Shown here: piece after piece, positions 33,484 through 42,711 of the stretch
Layout: every line of letters starts with the position of its first letter
Numbering within the stretch: the stretch's first letter is position 1
Source of the DNA: Photobacterium iliopiscarium
GTDB lineage: Bacteria > Pseudomonadota > Gammaproteobacteria > Enterobacterales > Vibrionaceae
DNA length: 64,000 bases
Assembly (NCBI RefSeq): GCF_003026395.1
Contig: NZ_PYOO01000001.1
Location: 186,001 to 250,000, forward strand
Direction of reading: 5' to 3'
The notes under the pieces: model-generated
Told to the model about the DNA's origin: nothing
Database searches by the model: none
Seen by the model: only the letters and a program-made list of their open reading frames with translations
Program-made: the position numbers and the translations under genes

Positions 33484-34733
33484 ATGACGTCTTTTTTGAA
33501 AAAATCATCAGCTTATTTAATATCCAATATTTTAAATGGTTTATCATTACTCTTTCTATTGCCCTTTTTAACTCGCTTTCTTTCTGCTCCAGAATATAGT
33601 CAAATAGTATTGTTCCAAACGTTAATTTTTGGTTTATTATCCTTTATACACTTAAATGTTTTTCAAGCTTCAAATATAAAATTTTTTGACAAAGAGACTA
33701 CACATAAAGACATTCAACACTATAATAGTGGCTGTCTTATAATACTGATCTTCTCTATTTCATTTTTCACGTTACTATTATTAACTAACTTGTCATTTAT
33801 TTCTGAAGTATTATCACTACCAGAAACATGGTTAATCTATGCTCTCATCATCGCTATAGCCCAACTGTTTATTCAATTTTGTTTATGGCAGTGGCAAATG
33901 AGGAAACAAGCGTATCAATATTCAATTTATAACTCCTGCTATGTGATACTTTCTTCCTTGTTTACATTGATACTACTTTATTTATTACACGATAAAATAG
34001 AGTCTAGAGTTTATGCCTTATTGGCTATCTCTACGGTTTTTTTTTGTATTCAATATTTGTTATTGTCAAAAACAAGTGGCTTATCTTCTCTCGTGTATCA
34101 ATGTCAATAATAAAAGATATTCTAAAGGTAGGTCTTCCATTAGTTCCCCATTCAATTGGCATTTTTATCTTAGTCGGTGCCGATAAATTCATTATTAGTG
34201 GCATCCTTGGTCTTACTACTATTTCATCATATCTTGTTGTATTTCAAATTAGCACTATTTTTATTTTTGTGTTTGATGCTATCAACAAAAGCTATTACCC
34301 GTGGTTATTTGAAAAATTAAATGAAAACAACGAAAGCATCAAAAATAAACTGTGGGTTTTAACCTATATTTATTTTGTTTTATTACTAGCCGTATCAATA
34401 TTTTTCTTTTTTCATGGCTCTGCTTTAATTACATTCATCGCAGGTGAAAATTACATGATAAGTAACAATATTGTGGGTTTTATTTTTCTTGGTCAAATAT
34501 TTGGTGGCATGTATTTGATGATCAATAACTATTTATTTTACGAAAAAAGAACGCTGTTAATTTCAACAATAACCCTTTCATCAGGTATTATTCACTTATT
34601 ATTAATTTCTTTATTTTCATATTATTGGGGAGTGACTGGCGCAGCATTATCTTTTTGTTTATCTAAATGTATTCAATTTTTATTAACATGGTTCAATATC
34701 TACAAAACAATCACTATTCCATTCCCCCATTAA
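33484..34733 (+). pseudogene. Wzx-like polysaccharide flippase, frameshifted at a T9 run
   Basis: Two overlapping frames together encode one Wzx/MATE-like flippase of about 416 residues. The N-terminal frame starts at 33484 after AGGATATTCT and has about six helices (SAYLISNILNGLSLLFLLPF onward), running to a stop at 34110. The C-terminal frame resumes near 34044 (VGLPLVPHSIGIFILVGADK is a typical flippase motif). The switch fits the nine-T run at 34037-34045; ten T would restore one frame. This may be a phase-variable gene in the OFF state, a gene read by transcriptional slippage, a true pseudogene, or a sequencing error. It should flip the lipid-linked repeat unit across the inner membrane. 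Confidence 0.8.
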
Positions 34734-34735
34734 AG

Positions 34736-34766
34736 GCGGATAAATAGGTTTTCATCATTTATCCGC
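34736..34766. terminator. hairpin between convergent flippase and esterase genes
   Basis: GCGGATAAAT and ATTTATCCGC form a perfect 10-bp stem around an 11-base loop directly after the flippase stop codon. T-tracts are weak on both sides, so termination efficiency is uncertain. Confidence 0.6.
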
Positions 34767-34776
34767 TTGTTAAACT

Positions 34777-35442
34777 CTAGCTTAAGCGTGCTGTTATCCA
34801 TTGTGCAATATCTTGAATTTCAGGCATGCACACTTGGTGTTCCATTGGATAGGTTCGCCATTGTGGATGATAATCTGCCGCTATCAAATCATCACGAGCC
34901 ATTTCACCCAATTTAGGTACCACAACCGGATCATAGCGGCCATGCATAATCTCAATCGGAAGTTGGCGATTTGATTCACTGTATTGAATAATATTCGCCG
35001 TTGGAAAATACGTTGATAGCGTAAGTAACCCAGCCAATGGTTTGGAATAGCTCAGTGCTGCATGATAGACCACCGCACCTCCTTGAGAAAATCCAGCAAG
35101 AATGATCCGTTCAGAGGCGATCCCACGGCTGATTTCTCTCTCAACCAAATCAATAACAGATTGAGCAGAATCAATAAGTTGTTCAACATTAAGCTTGCGT
35201 GCCACATCCAATGAAATAATGTCATACCATGCAGGCATAACAACACCGCCATTAATAGTCACAGGAATAGACGCGGCATGCGGAAAAATAAATCGTATAG
35301 GCATATCAGCAGGTAACTGTAATTCTGGTAATAATGCTTCAAAATCATGACCATTAGAGCCTAAGCCATGCAACCAGATAACACTTGCAGTCGCCTCAAC
35401 AGTGGGTTCTACTTCAACACAAGGTAAATAAGTTATATTCAT
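34777..35442 (-). CDS. carboxylesterase/acyl-protein thioesterase-like hydrolase
   Basis: The 221-residue product matches the phospholipase/carboxylesterase family (PF02230): SVIWLHGLGSNGHDFEALLP at the start, the nucleophile motif LAGFSQGGAV near residue 118, an acidic residue in MHGRYDPVV near 170, and the catalytic His in YPMEHQVCMPE near 203. The length is usual. Relatives cleave short-chain carboxylic esters and lysophospholipids or thioesters; the substrate here is unknown. AAGGATAAGAAC precedes the ATG. It lies 28 bases downstream of the sugar-binding protein gene on the same strand and may belong to that operon. Confidence 0.85.
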   Translation of the reverse strand: MNITYLPCVEVEPTVEATASVIWLHGLGSNGHDFEALLPELQLPADMPIRFIFPHAASIPVTINGGVVMPAWYDIISLDVARKLNVEQLIDSAQSVIDLVEREISRGIASERIILAGFSQGGAVVYHAALSYSKPLAGLLTLSTYFPTANIIQYSESNRQLPIEIMHGRYDPVVVPKLGEMARDDLIAADYHPQWRTYPMEHQVCMPEIQDIAQWITARLS

Positions 35443-35470
35443 GTTCTTATCCTTATATAAACCGTTGTCA

Positions 35471-36727
35471 CTATATCGCTGATTTTATTGCTCGCGCAAG
35501 TCGAGATGGCGCTAATTTAGGATCAGGATCTTTTTGGTCAAAAAACTCACTCACAACATCAACAATCGCAGACTGAACATCGGCGGTCGTCGCCAAATTT
35601 TGTGAAAAGCTGGGCACTAAATCCCCTGATAATGATGCTTGTCTAAAGGCTTGCATTGAATCGAGCGCACATTGATCAAAAGCTGACATATCCATGTCTA
35701 ATCGTACTGGAATCGAGCCTTTATTCAGATTAAATATCTTCTGAAAAGTAGGCGTTAATAAGGTTTTAGCTAAATCATGTTGCGCAATATTATCGACTTC
35801 TGTGCCTTTTAATTTAAAAAAAGCCAAACTATCAATATTAAATGTAAACTGGTGTTGCGTACCCGGTGCGGGAACACATAAATAATCTTTACCCGGTATT
35901 TTACCTACTTGCGCAAATTCACCTTTCGCCCAATCCCCCATAAATTGCATCGCGGCTTGACCATTAATAACCATTTCAGTGGCAGAGTTCCAATGTCGCC
36001 CACCCGCTTCTGGATCAATATACGCTTTCATCCGCTTAAATTGCTTAAAGACATCTACCATTTTATTGCTGTTGATCACCGTCATATCAAGATCAACAAA
36101 GGCTTTACGGTAATCAGCTGAACCTAATACTGCTAACGCAATACTTTCAAATAAGGTTGCATCTTGCCAAGGTTGCCCCCCATGCGCTAACGCGATCAAT
36201 CCTGCCGCTTTAATCTTATCGGCGGCAACAAAGAATTCAGCTAACGTCGTTGGTACAGTGGCTCCAGCAGCTTTAAATACCGTAGGATTAACCCATAGCC
36301 AATTAACGCGATGAACATTAATGGGTACCGCTACATAATGATGATTATATTTCATGATATTAGCGACCACGGGTGGTAAAACATTATCCCAATTTTCTTG
36401 CAAAGCGACGTCATCAAGGGATGTTAAAAACCCTAAACGTCCCCATTCTTGAATATCATGACCTTTCAATTGCGCCGCAGTGGGTGGATTGCCTGACACT
36501 GCACGCATTTTTAATACGGTCATCGCACTTTCCCCACCACCACCAGCCACCGCGAAATCTTTCCAACTGTGGTGTTGTTGCTCCATCATTTGCTTGAGTA
36601 CTTTCACTGATTTAGCCTCACCGCTTGACGTCCACCAATGCAATACTTCAACTTGTCCCGATGCATGCGCTAATGTTGCTGGCAGCCAAGATACTGCTGC
36701 GGCTAATATCAAATACGCTAGTTTCAT
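35471..36727 (-). CDS. sugar-binding periplasmic protein (GltB/GtsA-like), orphan
   Basis: The 418-residue product has a Sec signal (MKLAYLILAAAVSWLPATLAHA). The mature protein is a family 1 ABC solute-binding protein: VEVLHWWTSSGEAKSV, MKLRAVSG-type region GNPPTAAQLKGHDIQEWGRLG, and NINVHRVNWLWV. It resembles the glucose/mannose-binding proteins of Pseudomonas. No permease or ATPase gene is nearby. Instead it follows a two-component system in the same order as gltR-gtrS-gltB of Pseudomonas aeruginosa. It may deliver sugar to a distant transporter or act as the ligand sensor for the kinase. Confidence 0.82.
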   Translation of the reverse strand: MKLAYLILAAAVSWLPATLAHASGQVEVLHWWTSSGEAKSVKVLKQMMEQQHHSWKDFAVAGGGGESAMTVLKMRAVSGNPPTAAQLKGHDIQEWGRLGFLTSLDDVALQENWDNVLPPVVANIMKYNHHYVAVPINVHRVNWLWVNPTVFKAAGATVPTTLAEFFVAADKIKAAGLIALAHGGQPWQDATLFESIALAVLGSADYRKAFVDLDMTVINSNKMVDVFKQFKRMKAYIDPEAGGRHWNSATEMVINGQAAMQFMGDWAKGEFAQVGKIPGKDYLCVPAPGTQHQFTFNIDSLAFFKLKGTEVDNIAQHDLAKTLLTPTFQKIFNLNKGSIPVRLDMDMSAFDQCALDSMQAFRQASLSGDLVPSFSQNLATTADVQSAIVDVVSEFFDQKDPDPKLAPSRLARAIKSAI

Positions 36728-36740
36728 GATTTTTCTTCCC

Positions 36741-38192
36741 TTAAGCTAATGCAACGGGCAACACACGCGGTAACACCACCACCACAATGAGCCCTTGTGT
36801 TAAGCCATTTTTAATTATTAACTTACCACCGTGAGCATGGATGATATTACGTGCAATCCCCATTCCTAAACCGTGACCATCAGCATCTGTCGCTAAACGA
36901 AAATAAGGTTCAAATACCGCCGATAATGAAGATGCAGGAATACCTTTACCTTGATCCGTAATTGTCATAATAATTTTATCCGGCTTATCGATCACCGCGA
37001 CCGTCACCTGATGACCATACTTCACGCCATTATCAATTAAATTACTTAAACAACGTTTTAACCCTAATTCTTTGCCCATAATTGGCGCGATGATCAATGT
37101 GGGCAATGTGACTTTTATATCCCGATGATTATGGCGCTCAGCAATGCTGGCTAAAAGCAGATTTAAATCAATTGGGACAATATTTTCGTGTAAATCAGTG
37201 TCTTTAACACATTGTAATGCCCCTTTTACCATCATCTCTAATTCATCAAGATCATGGTTAAATTTATCTATTTTTTTATCATCATCAATAAGTTCAACCC
37301 GTAATCGTAATCGCGTAATGGGGGTTTTTAGATCATGAGAAATCGATGAAAACAACTGTTCTCGATCTTCAATATAACGACGTAATCGTAACTGCATTCG
37401 ATTAAAAGCTTGCGTTGCCATTACCAGTTCCGTCGCCCCTTCTTCTTTAAGAGGCGGTTGATAAATATCTAAACTTAACGCATTAGCAGCATCTGCCAAT
37501 TGTTTTAATGGCTTGGTTTGGCGTCGAACCATGATGTAGGTGAACACTAACAACAATCCGGTAATAAACACCAAAAATAACATTTGTTGGCGAGTGATCA
37601 CTTCATCTTTTAAGTTCATGTAAGGCGCGGGAAGCAATGCTGCAATATAGAGCCATTGATTTTTTTCTAATTCAATCTGTACCACTAAAATCGGTGGATT
37701 TAAAGGCTCTAAACTTAAAGTGTTATGAACCCATGACCGAGGCAAATCGCTCAATAAAATATCATTCTTAAGTACGTGTAACGTTTCAGGACGGGAAAAT
37801 TCAACTTTTATTGTCGACAAACGTGGCAATTTTTGATGTAGCACTTTTTCAAATACAGATACAGCCATCTGTTTTTGTTCTGAATTTGCGATAGGATCAA
37901 TCCGAATTTCTTCATCATTAAAAGAAACAAAAAAACGGGTTCCTCCCATATTACGTAATTGATCTAATACAATATGACGGTATTGCATCGGTAATGATTG
38001 AAAGAAAGTTACCGTTGAGGCAAACATGGTTGCCATGCTTGCAGATGTAGATTGCAGCCCATCTAAATCACGTTGTTTTGATTGGGTATACCAAATACCC
38101 GTCGCAATCACTTGCGCCAAAAACACCGCTAATAATGTTAACCACAATGTTCTCGACACTAATGATTTCGGATATAACACTTTCCAATTCAT
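36741..38192 (-). CDS. sensor histidine kinase, GtrS-like
   Basis: The 483-residue inner-membrane kinase has a first membrane helix at about 14-34, a periplasmic sensing region to about 195, a second helix LFLVFITGLLLVFTYIMV, a HAMP linker, and the H-box FSSISHDLKTPITRLRLR with the phosphorylated His. The ATPase domain has NLIDNGVKYG (N box), DQGKGIP (G1) and GLGMGIARNIIHAHGG (G2). The cognate regulator gene lies directly upstream and a periplasmic sugar-binding protein gene directly downstream (14-base gap), suggesting control of sugar uptake or use. An intrinsic terminator lies between regulator and kinase genes. Confidence 0.88.
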   Translation of the reverse strand: MNWKVLYPKSLVSRTLWLTLLAVFLAQVIATGIWYTQSKQRDLDGLQSTSASMATMFASTVTFFQSLPMQYRHIVLDQLRNMGGTRFFVSFNDEEIRIDPIANSEQKQMAVSVFEKVLHQKLPRLSTIKVEFSRPETLHVLKNDILLSDLPRSWVHNTLSLEPLNPPILVVQIELEKNQWLYIAALLPAPYMNLKDEVITRQQMLFLVFITGLLLVFTYIMVRRQTKPLKQLADAANALSLDIYQPPLKEEGATELVMATQAFNRMQLRLRRYIEDREQLFSSISHDLKTPITRLRLRVELIDDDKKIDKFNHDLDELEMMVKGALQCVKDTDLHENIVPIDLNLLLASIAERHNHRDIKVTLPTLIIAPIMGKELGLKRCLSNLIDNGVKYGHQVTVAVIDKPDKIIMTITDQGKGIPASSLSAVFEPYFRLATDADGHGLGMGIARNIIHAHGGKLIIKNGLTQGLIVVVVLPRVLPVALA

Positions 38193-38211
38193 TGACCATT
38201 ATCCATATAGT

Positions 38212-38247
38212 AAAAAAGTGTGATGCCTATACAAGCGATCACACTTT
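38212..38247 (-). terminator. intercistronic terminator/attenuator in the two-component operon
   Basis: On the minus strand AAAGTGTGA and TCACACTTT form a stem around a 15-base loop, followed by TTTTTTAC. It lies in the 77-base gap between the response regulator and kinase genes, so it would lower kinase and binding-protein expression relative to the regulator. Confidence 0.65.
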
Positions 38248-38269
38248 ATCCAACGTCATTATTGTTATG

Positions 38270-38998
38270 TTATGCGTCTTCGTAGATCACATCAGCAGTA
38301 AAAATATAACCATTGCCGCGACTGGTTTTAATTAAACGTTGAGTACGTCCTTTGTCACCTAATCGTTGCCGTAAGCGACTTAAAGCGACATCAATACCTC
38401 GCTCTGAAGGTAAGGTATCTCGCCCTCGCGTAGCATAGGAAATTGTATCGCGATCGAGTATTTCTTGTGGCCGCGATAAAAACAGCATCAATAATGTATA
38501 ATCGCCGCCAGTTAATTCAAACTCTTGTTTTTTCTCAAGATCAAATAAACAATGCGTGGTGGTATCAAGCCGCCAATGAGCAAAAAGAATAAATCGAGCT
38601 TCGGCTAAGGGCTGCTGACTTTCTGTTGGTTTAATGCGTCTTAATAGTGCTTTAATGCGTGCTAATAATTGTCGAGGGCTAAATGGTTTAGCAATATAAT
38701 CATCAGCACCTATTTCAAGACCAATAATCTGATCCATTTCATCAGACACAGCGGTTAGCATGATAATCGGTACATTTGAACTTTTTCTAATATACTGGCA
38801 TAACGTAAAACCATCATCACCCGGCATCATAACGTCGAGTAAAATCAAATCAGGGTAGCCGGCTGCTAAACGCCGTTTCATTTCTTCGCCTTCCGCAGCG
38901 GTAATAACATCAAACCCATTTTTAGTTAAATACTCATCAAGTAATTCACGAATTTCTTGATCATCATCGACAACGAGTACTGTTTTGGTTGCCCCCAT
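38270..38998 (-). CDS. OmpR-family response regulator, GltR-like
   Basis: The 242-residue product has a receiver domain (VLVVDDDQEIRELLDEYL with the acidic pocket, phosphorylated Asp in LILLDVMMPGDDG near residue 53, Lys in YIAKPFSPRQL near 104) and a winged-helix output domain (about 145-240; ELTGGDYTLLMLFL, SERGIDVALSRLRQRLGD, IKTSRGNGYIF). The start at 38998 is preferred because GAGGG lies nine bases upstream; an ATG at 39007 sits directly on that GAGGG. The length equals that of P. aeruginosa GltR. It heads an operon with the GtrS-like kinase and the binding protein. Confidence 0.87.
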   Translation of the reverse strand: MGATKTVLVVDDDQEIRELLDEYLTKNGFDVITAAEGEEMKRRLAAGYPDLILLDVMMPGDDGFTLCQYIRKSSNVPIIMLTAVSDEMDQIIGLEIGADDYIAKPFSPRQLLARIKALLRRIKPTESQQPLAEARFILFAHWRLDTTTHCLFDLEKKQEFELTGGDYTLLMLFLSRPQEILDRDTISYATRGRDTLPSERGIDVALSRLRQRLGDKGRTQRLIKTSRGNGYIFTADVIYEDA

Positions 38999-39289
38999 TT
39001 TACGCATCCCTCACCGATACATGACTTATTATTTTAATATTATTACTTATCTCGAACGTTTTAATCCAGCAACAGTAACAACAATCAAACACTGTAGGTC
39101 TTAAATAACTCTCCATTTGAGCATCTATAATGATAAAAGTCAGGATATATGCCAATATTCGTGACCCAACCGCTATCTTAATCGCAATAAATACGCTCAA
39201 TTGTAGAAAAAAACATCGATAATAAACGCTATCTCTTTTTGCTTTATCTTAATATCAGCCAATGTGATCTCGTCAAAAACACTTGACGA

Positions 39290-40294
39290 TTATTCTTTAT
39301 CCGCAAGTGCTTGTCGTACTTTATTCGCCACTTGAGGTGAAACCCATTGTGTCCATTGCGATTCATACTGAGAAAGAAACCGCACCATCATTTGCTCACC
39401 ATTAGCATTGTGACTCACTTTCCATGCCATTAATTGATTCATATCTTGATTTGAAAAACGTCGTGCCGCTAAATAGTCAATAATAGCTGGTGCTCGCTGA
39501 GCAAATTGAGTCGTAACAACAGTATCGACAACATGAGGAGGAAACATCGTCACTTTAGGGTTTTTGCACACAGGTTTATCTATACACTCATTAAAATATT
39601 CACGGTGAGTGCCTGAATTAAAATCGATCCGTACCATTTTATAGAAACCGAGTACCGCCGTTGGCGACCAATAATACCCAATCCAAGGCAATTTTTTAGC
39701 ATACGCGTGAGCAATCGATCCGGATAAACCAGTGACATTATCGGTGGGTGTTAGTTCAAATCCCACTTGCTTCAGATTTAGGGCGGTAAACAAATGCTTC
39801 ACCGCATTTTGGCAACGTAAATTGGGAGAGCAATTAAAAAAAGGCATTTTATTACCAAGATCCGACCGTTTAAACAAATAAGCATGTTTTCTTATTCCCT
39901 CTATCGTTGCCAGTGACGGCTCTTTTTCTACCATGTATTCAGGCACCCAAAAACCTTCTAAACCACCTTCATACAACACCTTTCCAACAAATTTAATCTT
40001 ATCTTTTTCAATGCCATGTTCAAGCCCACCTTGTAACGCATTACGCCTTATCTCAGGAATAATATCTGGCTTGCCTTGCATCAAAATAGACTTTGCCGCG
40101 AGGACGGTTTCACTGGGTACAAGTTGTGTTTTACACCCGAAACCATGTTGTAAAATAAAACTATCCACATTGGCAACAAATGTCGCAGAGTCCCAATTCA
40201 TATCTGCAATGGTTACCTTGCCACATTCAACGGCGTGGGCACTAAATGCTATCACTGATAATACAATCGACACTATAAATTGCTTGAACATCAA
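39290..40294 (-). CDS. glycine betaine/proline-type ABC substrate-binding protein, orphan
   Basis: The 334-residue product has a signal peptide (MMFKQFIVSIVLSVIAFSAHAVE). The mature part is an OpuAC-type domain: VTIADMNWDSATFVANVDSF, GKPDIIPEIRRN, EGGLEGFWVPEYMV, YAKKLPWIGYYWSPTAVLG, the latter two supplying aromatic ligand-box residues. Extra cysteines (CSPNLRC, CIDKPVCKNP) suggest disulfides. Family members bind quaternary amines such as betaine, choline or carnitine. No permease or ATPase gene is adjacent, so it either serves a transporter elsewhere or a different receptor. It is monocistronic. Confidence 0.82.
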   Translation of the reverse strand: MMFKQFIVSIVLSVIAFSAHAVECGKVTIADMNWDSATFVANVDSFILQHGFGCKTQLVPSETVLAAKSILMQGKPDIIPEIRRNALQGGLEHGIEKDKIKFVGKVLYEGGLEGFWVPEYMVEKEPSLATIEGIRKHAYLFKRSDLGNKMPFFNCSPNLRCQNAVKHLFTALNLKQVGFELTPTDNVTGLSGSIAHAYAKKLPWIGYYWSPTAVLGFYKMVRIDFNSGTHREYFNECIDKPVCKNPKVTMFPPHVVDTVVTTQFAQRAPAIIDYLAARRFSNQDMNQLMAWKVSHNANGEQMMVRFLSQYESQWTQWVSPQVANKVRQALADKE

Positions 40295-40511
40295 TACATT
40301 CCTTCTCTAGGATAATTTAGATGTGTTTTCTATGCGCTTAGTCTAAACAACCTTAATATCAAACACCAAAAAGAAATAACAAAAACTATCGATACTGAAC
40401 ATATATATATGTATGAATAATAACGTTTAAAGATAAATACGACTTTGTATCGTTTTCATCACGTATATTGCTTATCATAGTCCCTATATTCATTAGTAAT
40501 GGACAATAACA

Positions 40512-41321
40512 ATGTACAAATTAGTTGCACTCGATATGGATGGCACTTTACTGAGTTCAGATGGCACAATCTCAGCACATAATAAACAAGCTATTGCTGC
40601 TGCGCGCGAACAAGGTACTTATGTTGTGTTAGCGTCAGGTCGTCCTATTGAAGGCATGACATGGGCACTAAAAGAGCTCAATATGGATAGCGATAATGAT
40701 TTTGTATTATCATATAACGCATCTTTAATACAACGTGTTGCAAGTCAAGAAGTCGTACGAAGCCAAACACTTATCGGTAGTGATGCTAAAGCGATTGCCG
40801 CTATTGCCCAAGATCTTGGTGTTCATGTCCATGCATTCTCTCGTCGTCAGGGTTTGATTACACCTGAGCATAATTACTACACCGATCACGAAGCAAAAAT
40901 TAATGGTTTAACTATCACCCTCGCTGACTTCTCTGAATTAGATGATAATGAAGAAATCATGAAAGTGATGATCATTGATGAAGAAGATCGCCTTGAAGCG
41001 GCAATTGCTCAATTACCTGCAACGCTCTATCAGCAATATACGATTGTAAGAAGTGCCCCGTTCTTCCTTGAATTTATGCACACCAATAGCAACAAAGGTG
41101 TCGGCGTTAAAGCACTCGCTGATTTCTTAAATATTAAACAAGATGAAGTGATTGCGATGGGTGATGCGGGTAATGATCATCATATGATCGAATTTGCAGG
41201 CTTAGGTGTTGCTATGGGTAATGCTACCGAAGCAACCAAAGCGATTGCTAACTATATTACTGATACCAATAATAATAGTGGTGTTGCACAAGTGATTGAA
41301 AAATTTATCATTAATGCATAA
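40512..41321 (+). CDS. yidA: Cof-type HAD sugar phosphatase, YidA-like
   Basis: The 269-residue product has all haloacid dehalogenase motifs: LDMDGTLL at 7-14 with the nucleophile Asp, ASGRP at about 41, Lys194-region NKGVGVKALADFL, and MGDAGNDHHMIEFAG for Mg binding. The IIB cap domain lies between. Its length and overall sequence resemble E. coli YidA (270), a phosphatase of sugar phosphates such as erythrose 4-phosphate and alpha-glucose 1-phosphate. It is monocistronic with a strong terminator. Confidence 0.88.
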   Translation: MYKLVALDMDGTLLSSDGTISAHNKQAIAAAREQGTYVVLASGRPIEGMTWALKELNMDSDNDFVLSYNASLIQRVASQEVVRSQTLIGSDAKAIAAIAQDLGVHVHAFSRRQGLITPEHNYYTDHEAKINGLTITLADFSELDDNEEIMKVMIIDEEDRLEAAIAQLPATLYQQYTIVRSAPFFLEFMHTNSNKGVGVKALADFLNIKQDEVIAMGDAGNDHHMIEFAGLGVAMGNATEATKAIANYITDTNNNSGVAQVIEKFIINA

Positions 41322-41339
41322 TTAATAATAAATCATAAA

Positions 41340-41367
41340 AAGCCAGCAATAATGCTGGCTTCTTTTT
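41340..41367 (+). terminator. Rho-independent terminator of yidA
   Basis: AGCCAGCA and TGCTGGCT form a perfect 8-bp stem with loop ATAA, flanked by AAAAA and TCTTTTT. The flanking A- and T-tracts would also let it act for the convergent ygiW-like gene. Confidence 0.88.
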
Positions 41368-41384
41368 GTGACACTGTTTATTCA

Positions 41385-41795
41385 TTATTTAGCAAGAACA
41401 ACAGAATCAACATCAATAGTTCGTACAGTCCAGTCTTTATCTACTTCACCACGAATAGTGATTTTTGTAGTTGGTGTTACGGTAATTCCACGCCAATCTT
41501 TATTATCAATTTCGACTTTTATTTCACCCGTCTCATCTTTAAACATATAATCTTCTTTACCAACTGAAGATATAATATAACCAGTAAGCTCCACCGCTGC
41601 ATTATCATCAGCATGCGATGCCTCTTTTATTGTATTTAATACAGGGGTTGCACTAGGGCCATTAAATCCCCCTTGATCTTGAGTCATGGGTGCGGCTTCA
41701 TGTGGACCACTAAAACCACCTTGGGTTGGTTGCGGTGCTGCCATTACTGACATTGATGAAAACACAAGAACTGAAGCTGCAAGTAATTTTTTCAT
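41385..41795 (-). CDS. ygiW: YgiW/YdeI-family OB-fold periplasmic stress protein
   Basis: The 136-residue product has a signal peptide (MKKLLAASVLVFSSMSVMAAP), then two copies of a short glycine motif (GGFSGP, GGFNGP) as in E. coli YgiW. The bacterial OB-fold domain follows (AVELTGYIISSVGKEDYMFK, EIKVEIDNKDWRGITVTP, IRGEVDKDWTVRTIDVDSV). YgiW relatives are induced by peroxide, acid or cationic peptides and regulated with QseBC in enterobacteria; no such genes are adjacent. The start at 41795 fits the signal peptide; an ATG five codons upstream is possible. Confidence 0.87.
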   Translation of the reverse strand: MKKLLAASVLVFSSMSVMAAPQPTQGGFSGPHEAAPMTQDQGGFNGPSATPVLNTIKEASHADDNAAVELTGYIISSVGKEDYMFKDETGEIKVEIDNKDWRGITVTPTTKITIRGEVDKDWTVRTIDVDSVVLAK

Positions 41796-41932
41796 TTGTC
41801 TATATTCCACAGGGTTATTCTATGAGATTAAAATATCTCGAATACAACTAAGATTTAAATTATAACGCTAAGCAGTTATTTTCGACAATAGTATTATCGA
41901 ATCACCATAACGACTACAATCAGCTTAAAATA

Positions 41933-42538
41933 TTATGGTTTTTCTTTGATCATATGCGACGCTAAAAATACCGACACTATCGTCTCAATATTATCTTCAA
42001 GCTCTTTACCTTCACTGTTAGGTGAAATATTCATCACTTGCGGCCAAAAAAGAAGTCCCTGAAATAAACTAATGTAAATATTCGTTAATAACATTACATT
42101 TTTATCAACCATACAACCGGCCGTAATCGCTTGTTGAAACCAATCTGTAATCGCTTTTGTGCTGTATAAATCTTTAATCAAATTTAATGCCAATTCTGGC
42201 TGACGTAAAAATTCCATTACAATTGTGCGCGACAACGGAATGCCATAAGTTGTATATAACACATCGGCTTCACGGCTCGTGATTGCCGTTAATTGTTCAG
42301 TCAATGTTTTACTAGGATCGTATTCATACCGAACATTTTCAGCTACCGATTCTTGAATAATGGTCAATACTGAAACGAATAACACTTCTTTACTCTCAAA
42401 GTGACGATATAGCGTCCGTTTAGAGACCGCAGCTTCAGTTGAGATGCGATCCATATTCGATGCTAAAAAACCATGCGTTATAAATTCGGCCTTGGCTGCT
42501 TCAATAATTGCTAAGTGCTTACGTTCAGTTTGCTTCAT
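41933..42538 (-). CDS. TetR-family repressor of the RND efflux operon
   Basis: The 201-residue product has the TetR helix-turn-helix at residues 8-55 (AIIEAAKAEFITHGFLASNM, STEAAVSKRTLYRHFESKE) and an AefR-like ligand-binding C-terminal half. It is divergent from the RND efflux genes, with a palindrome in the gap, so it is most likely their local repressor, relieved by pump substrates (inference from layout). Confidence 0.88.
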   Translation of the reverse strand: MKQTERKHLAIIEAAKAEFITHGFLASNMDRISTEAAVSKRTLYRHFESKEVLFVSVLTIIQESVAENVRYEYDPSKTLTEQLTAITSREADVLYTTYGIPLSRTIVMEFLRQPELALNLIKDLYSTKAITDWFQQAITAGCMVDKNVMLLTNIYISLFQGLLFWPQVMNISPNSEGKELEDNIETIVSVFLASHMIKEKP

Positions 42539-42606
42539 CCTTACCCGGTTCCCATATATTTTTATTTCAGTTTATGAGCGCAGTCTAACAATCTGAAATA
42601 AAAAAG

Positions 42607-42617
42607 TACACTGTGTA
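42607..42617 (+). promoter_or_regulatory. candidate TetR operator for the efflux operon
   Basis: TACAC-T-GTGTA is a palindrome (wider arms AGTACAC/GTGTAGT with one mismatch) located 69 bases upstream of the TetR start and 95 bases before the efflux adaptor start. Its role is inferred from position. Confidence 0.5.
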
Positions 42618-42711
42618 GTTTACAATCTCATTTTTATCACTAGAATGCAGTCTAAGTTTGCTGTTTTAGCAATGAACATGATTAATCAATCTAATGATAG
42701 TGGAGAACACG

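Noticed and set aside
39000-39200. 66-codon minus-strand frame upstream of the response regulator
   Set aside because: It overlaps the start region of the response regulator, has no binding site, and has an implausible Cys-rich composition.
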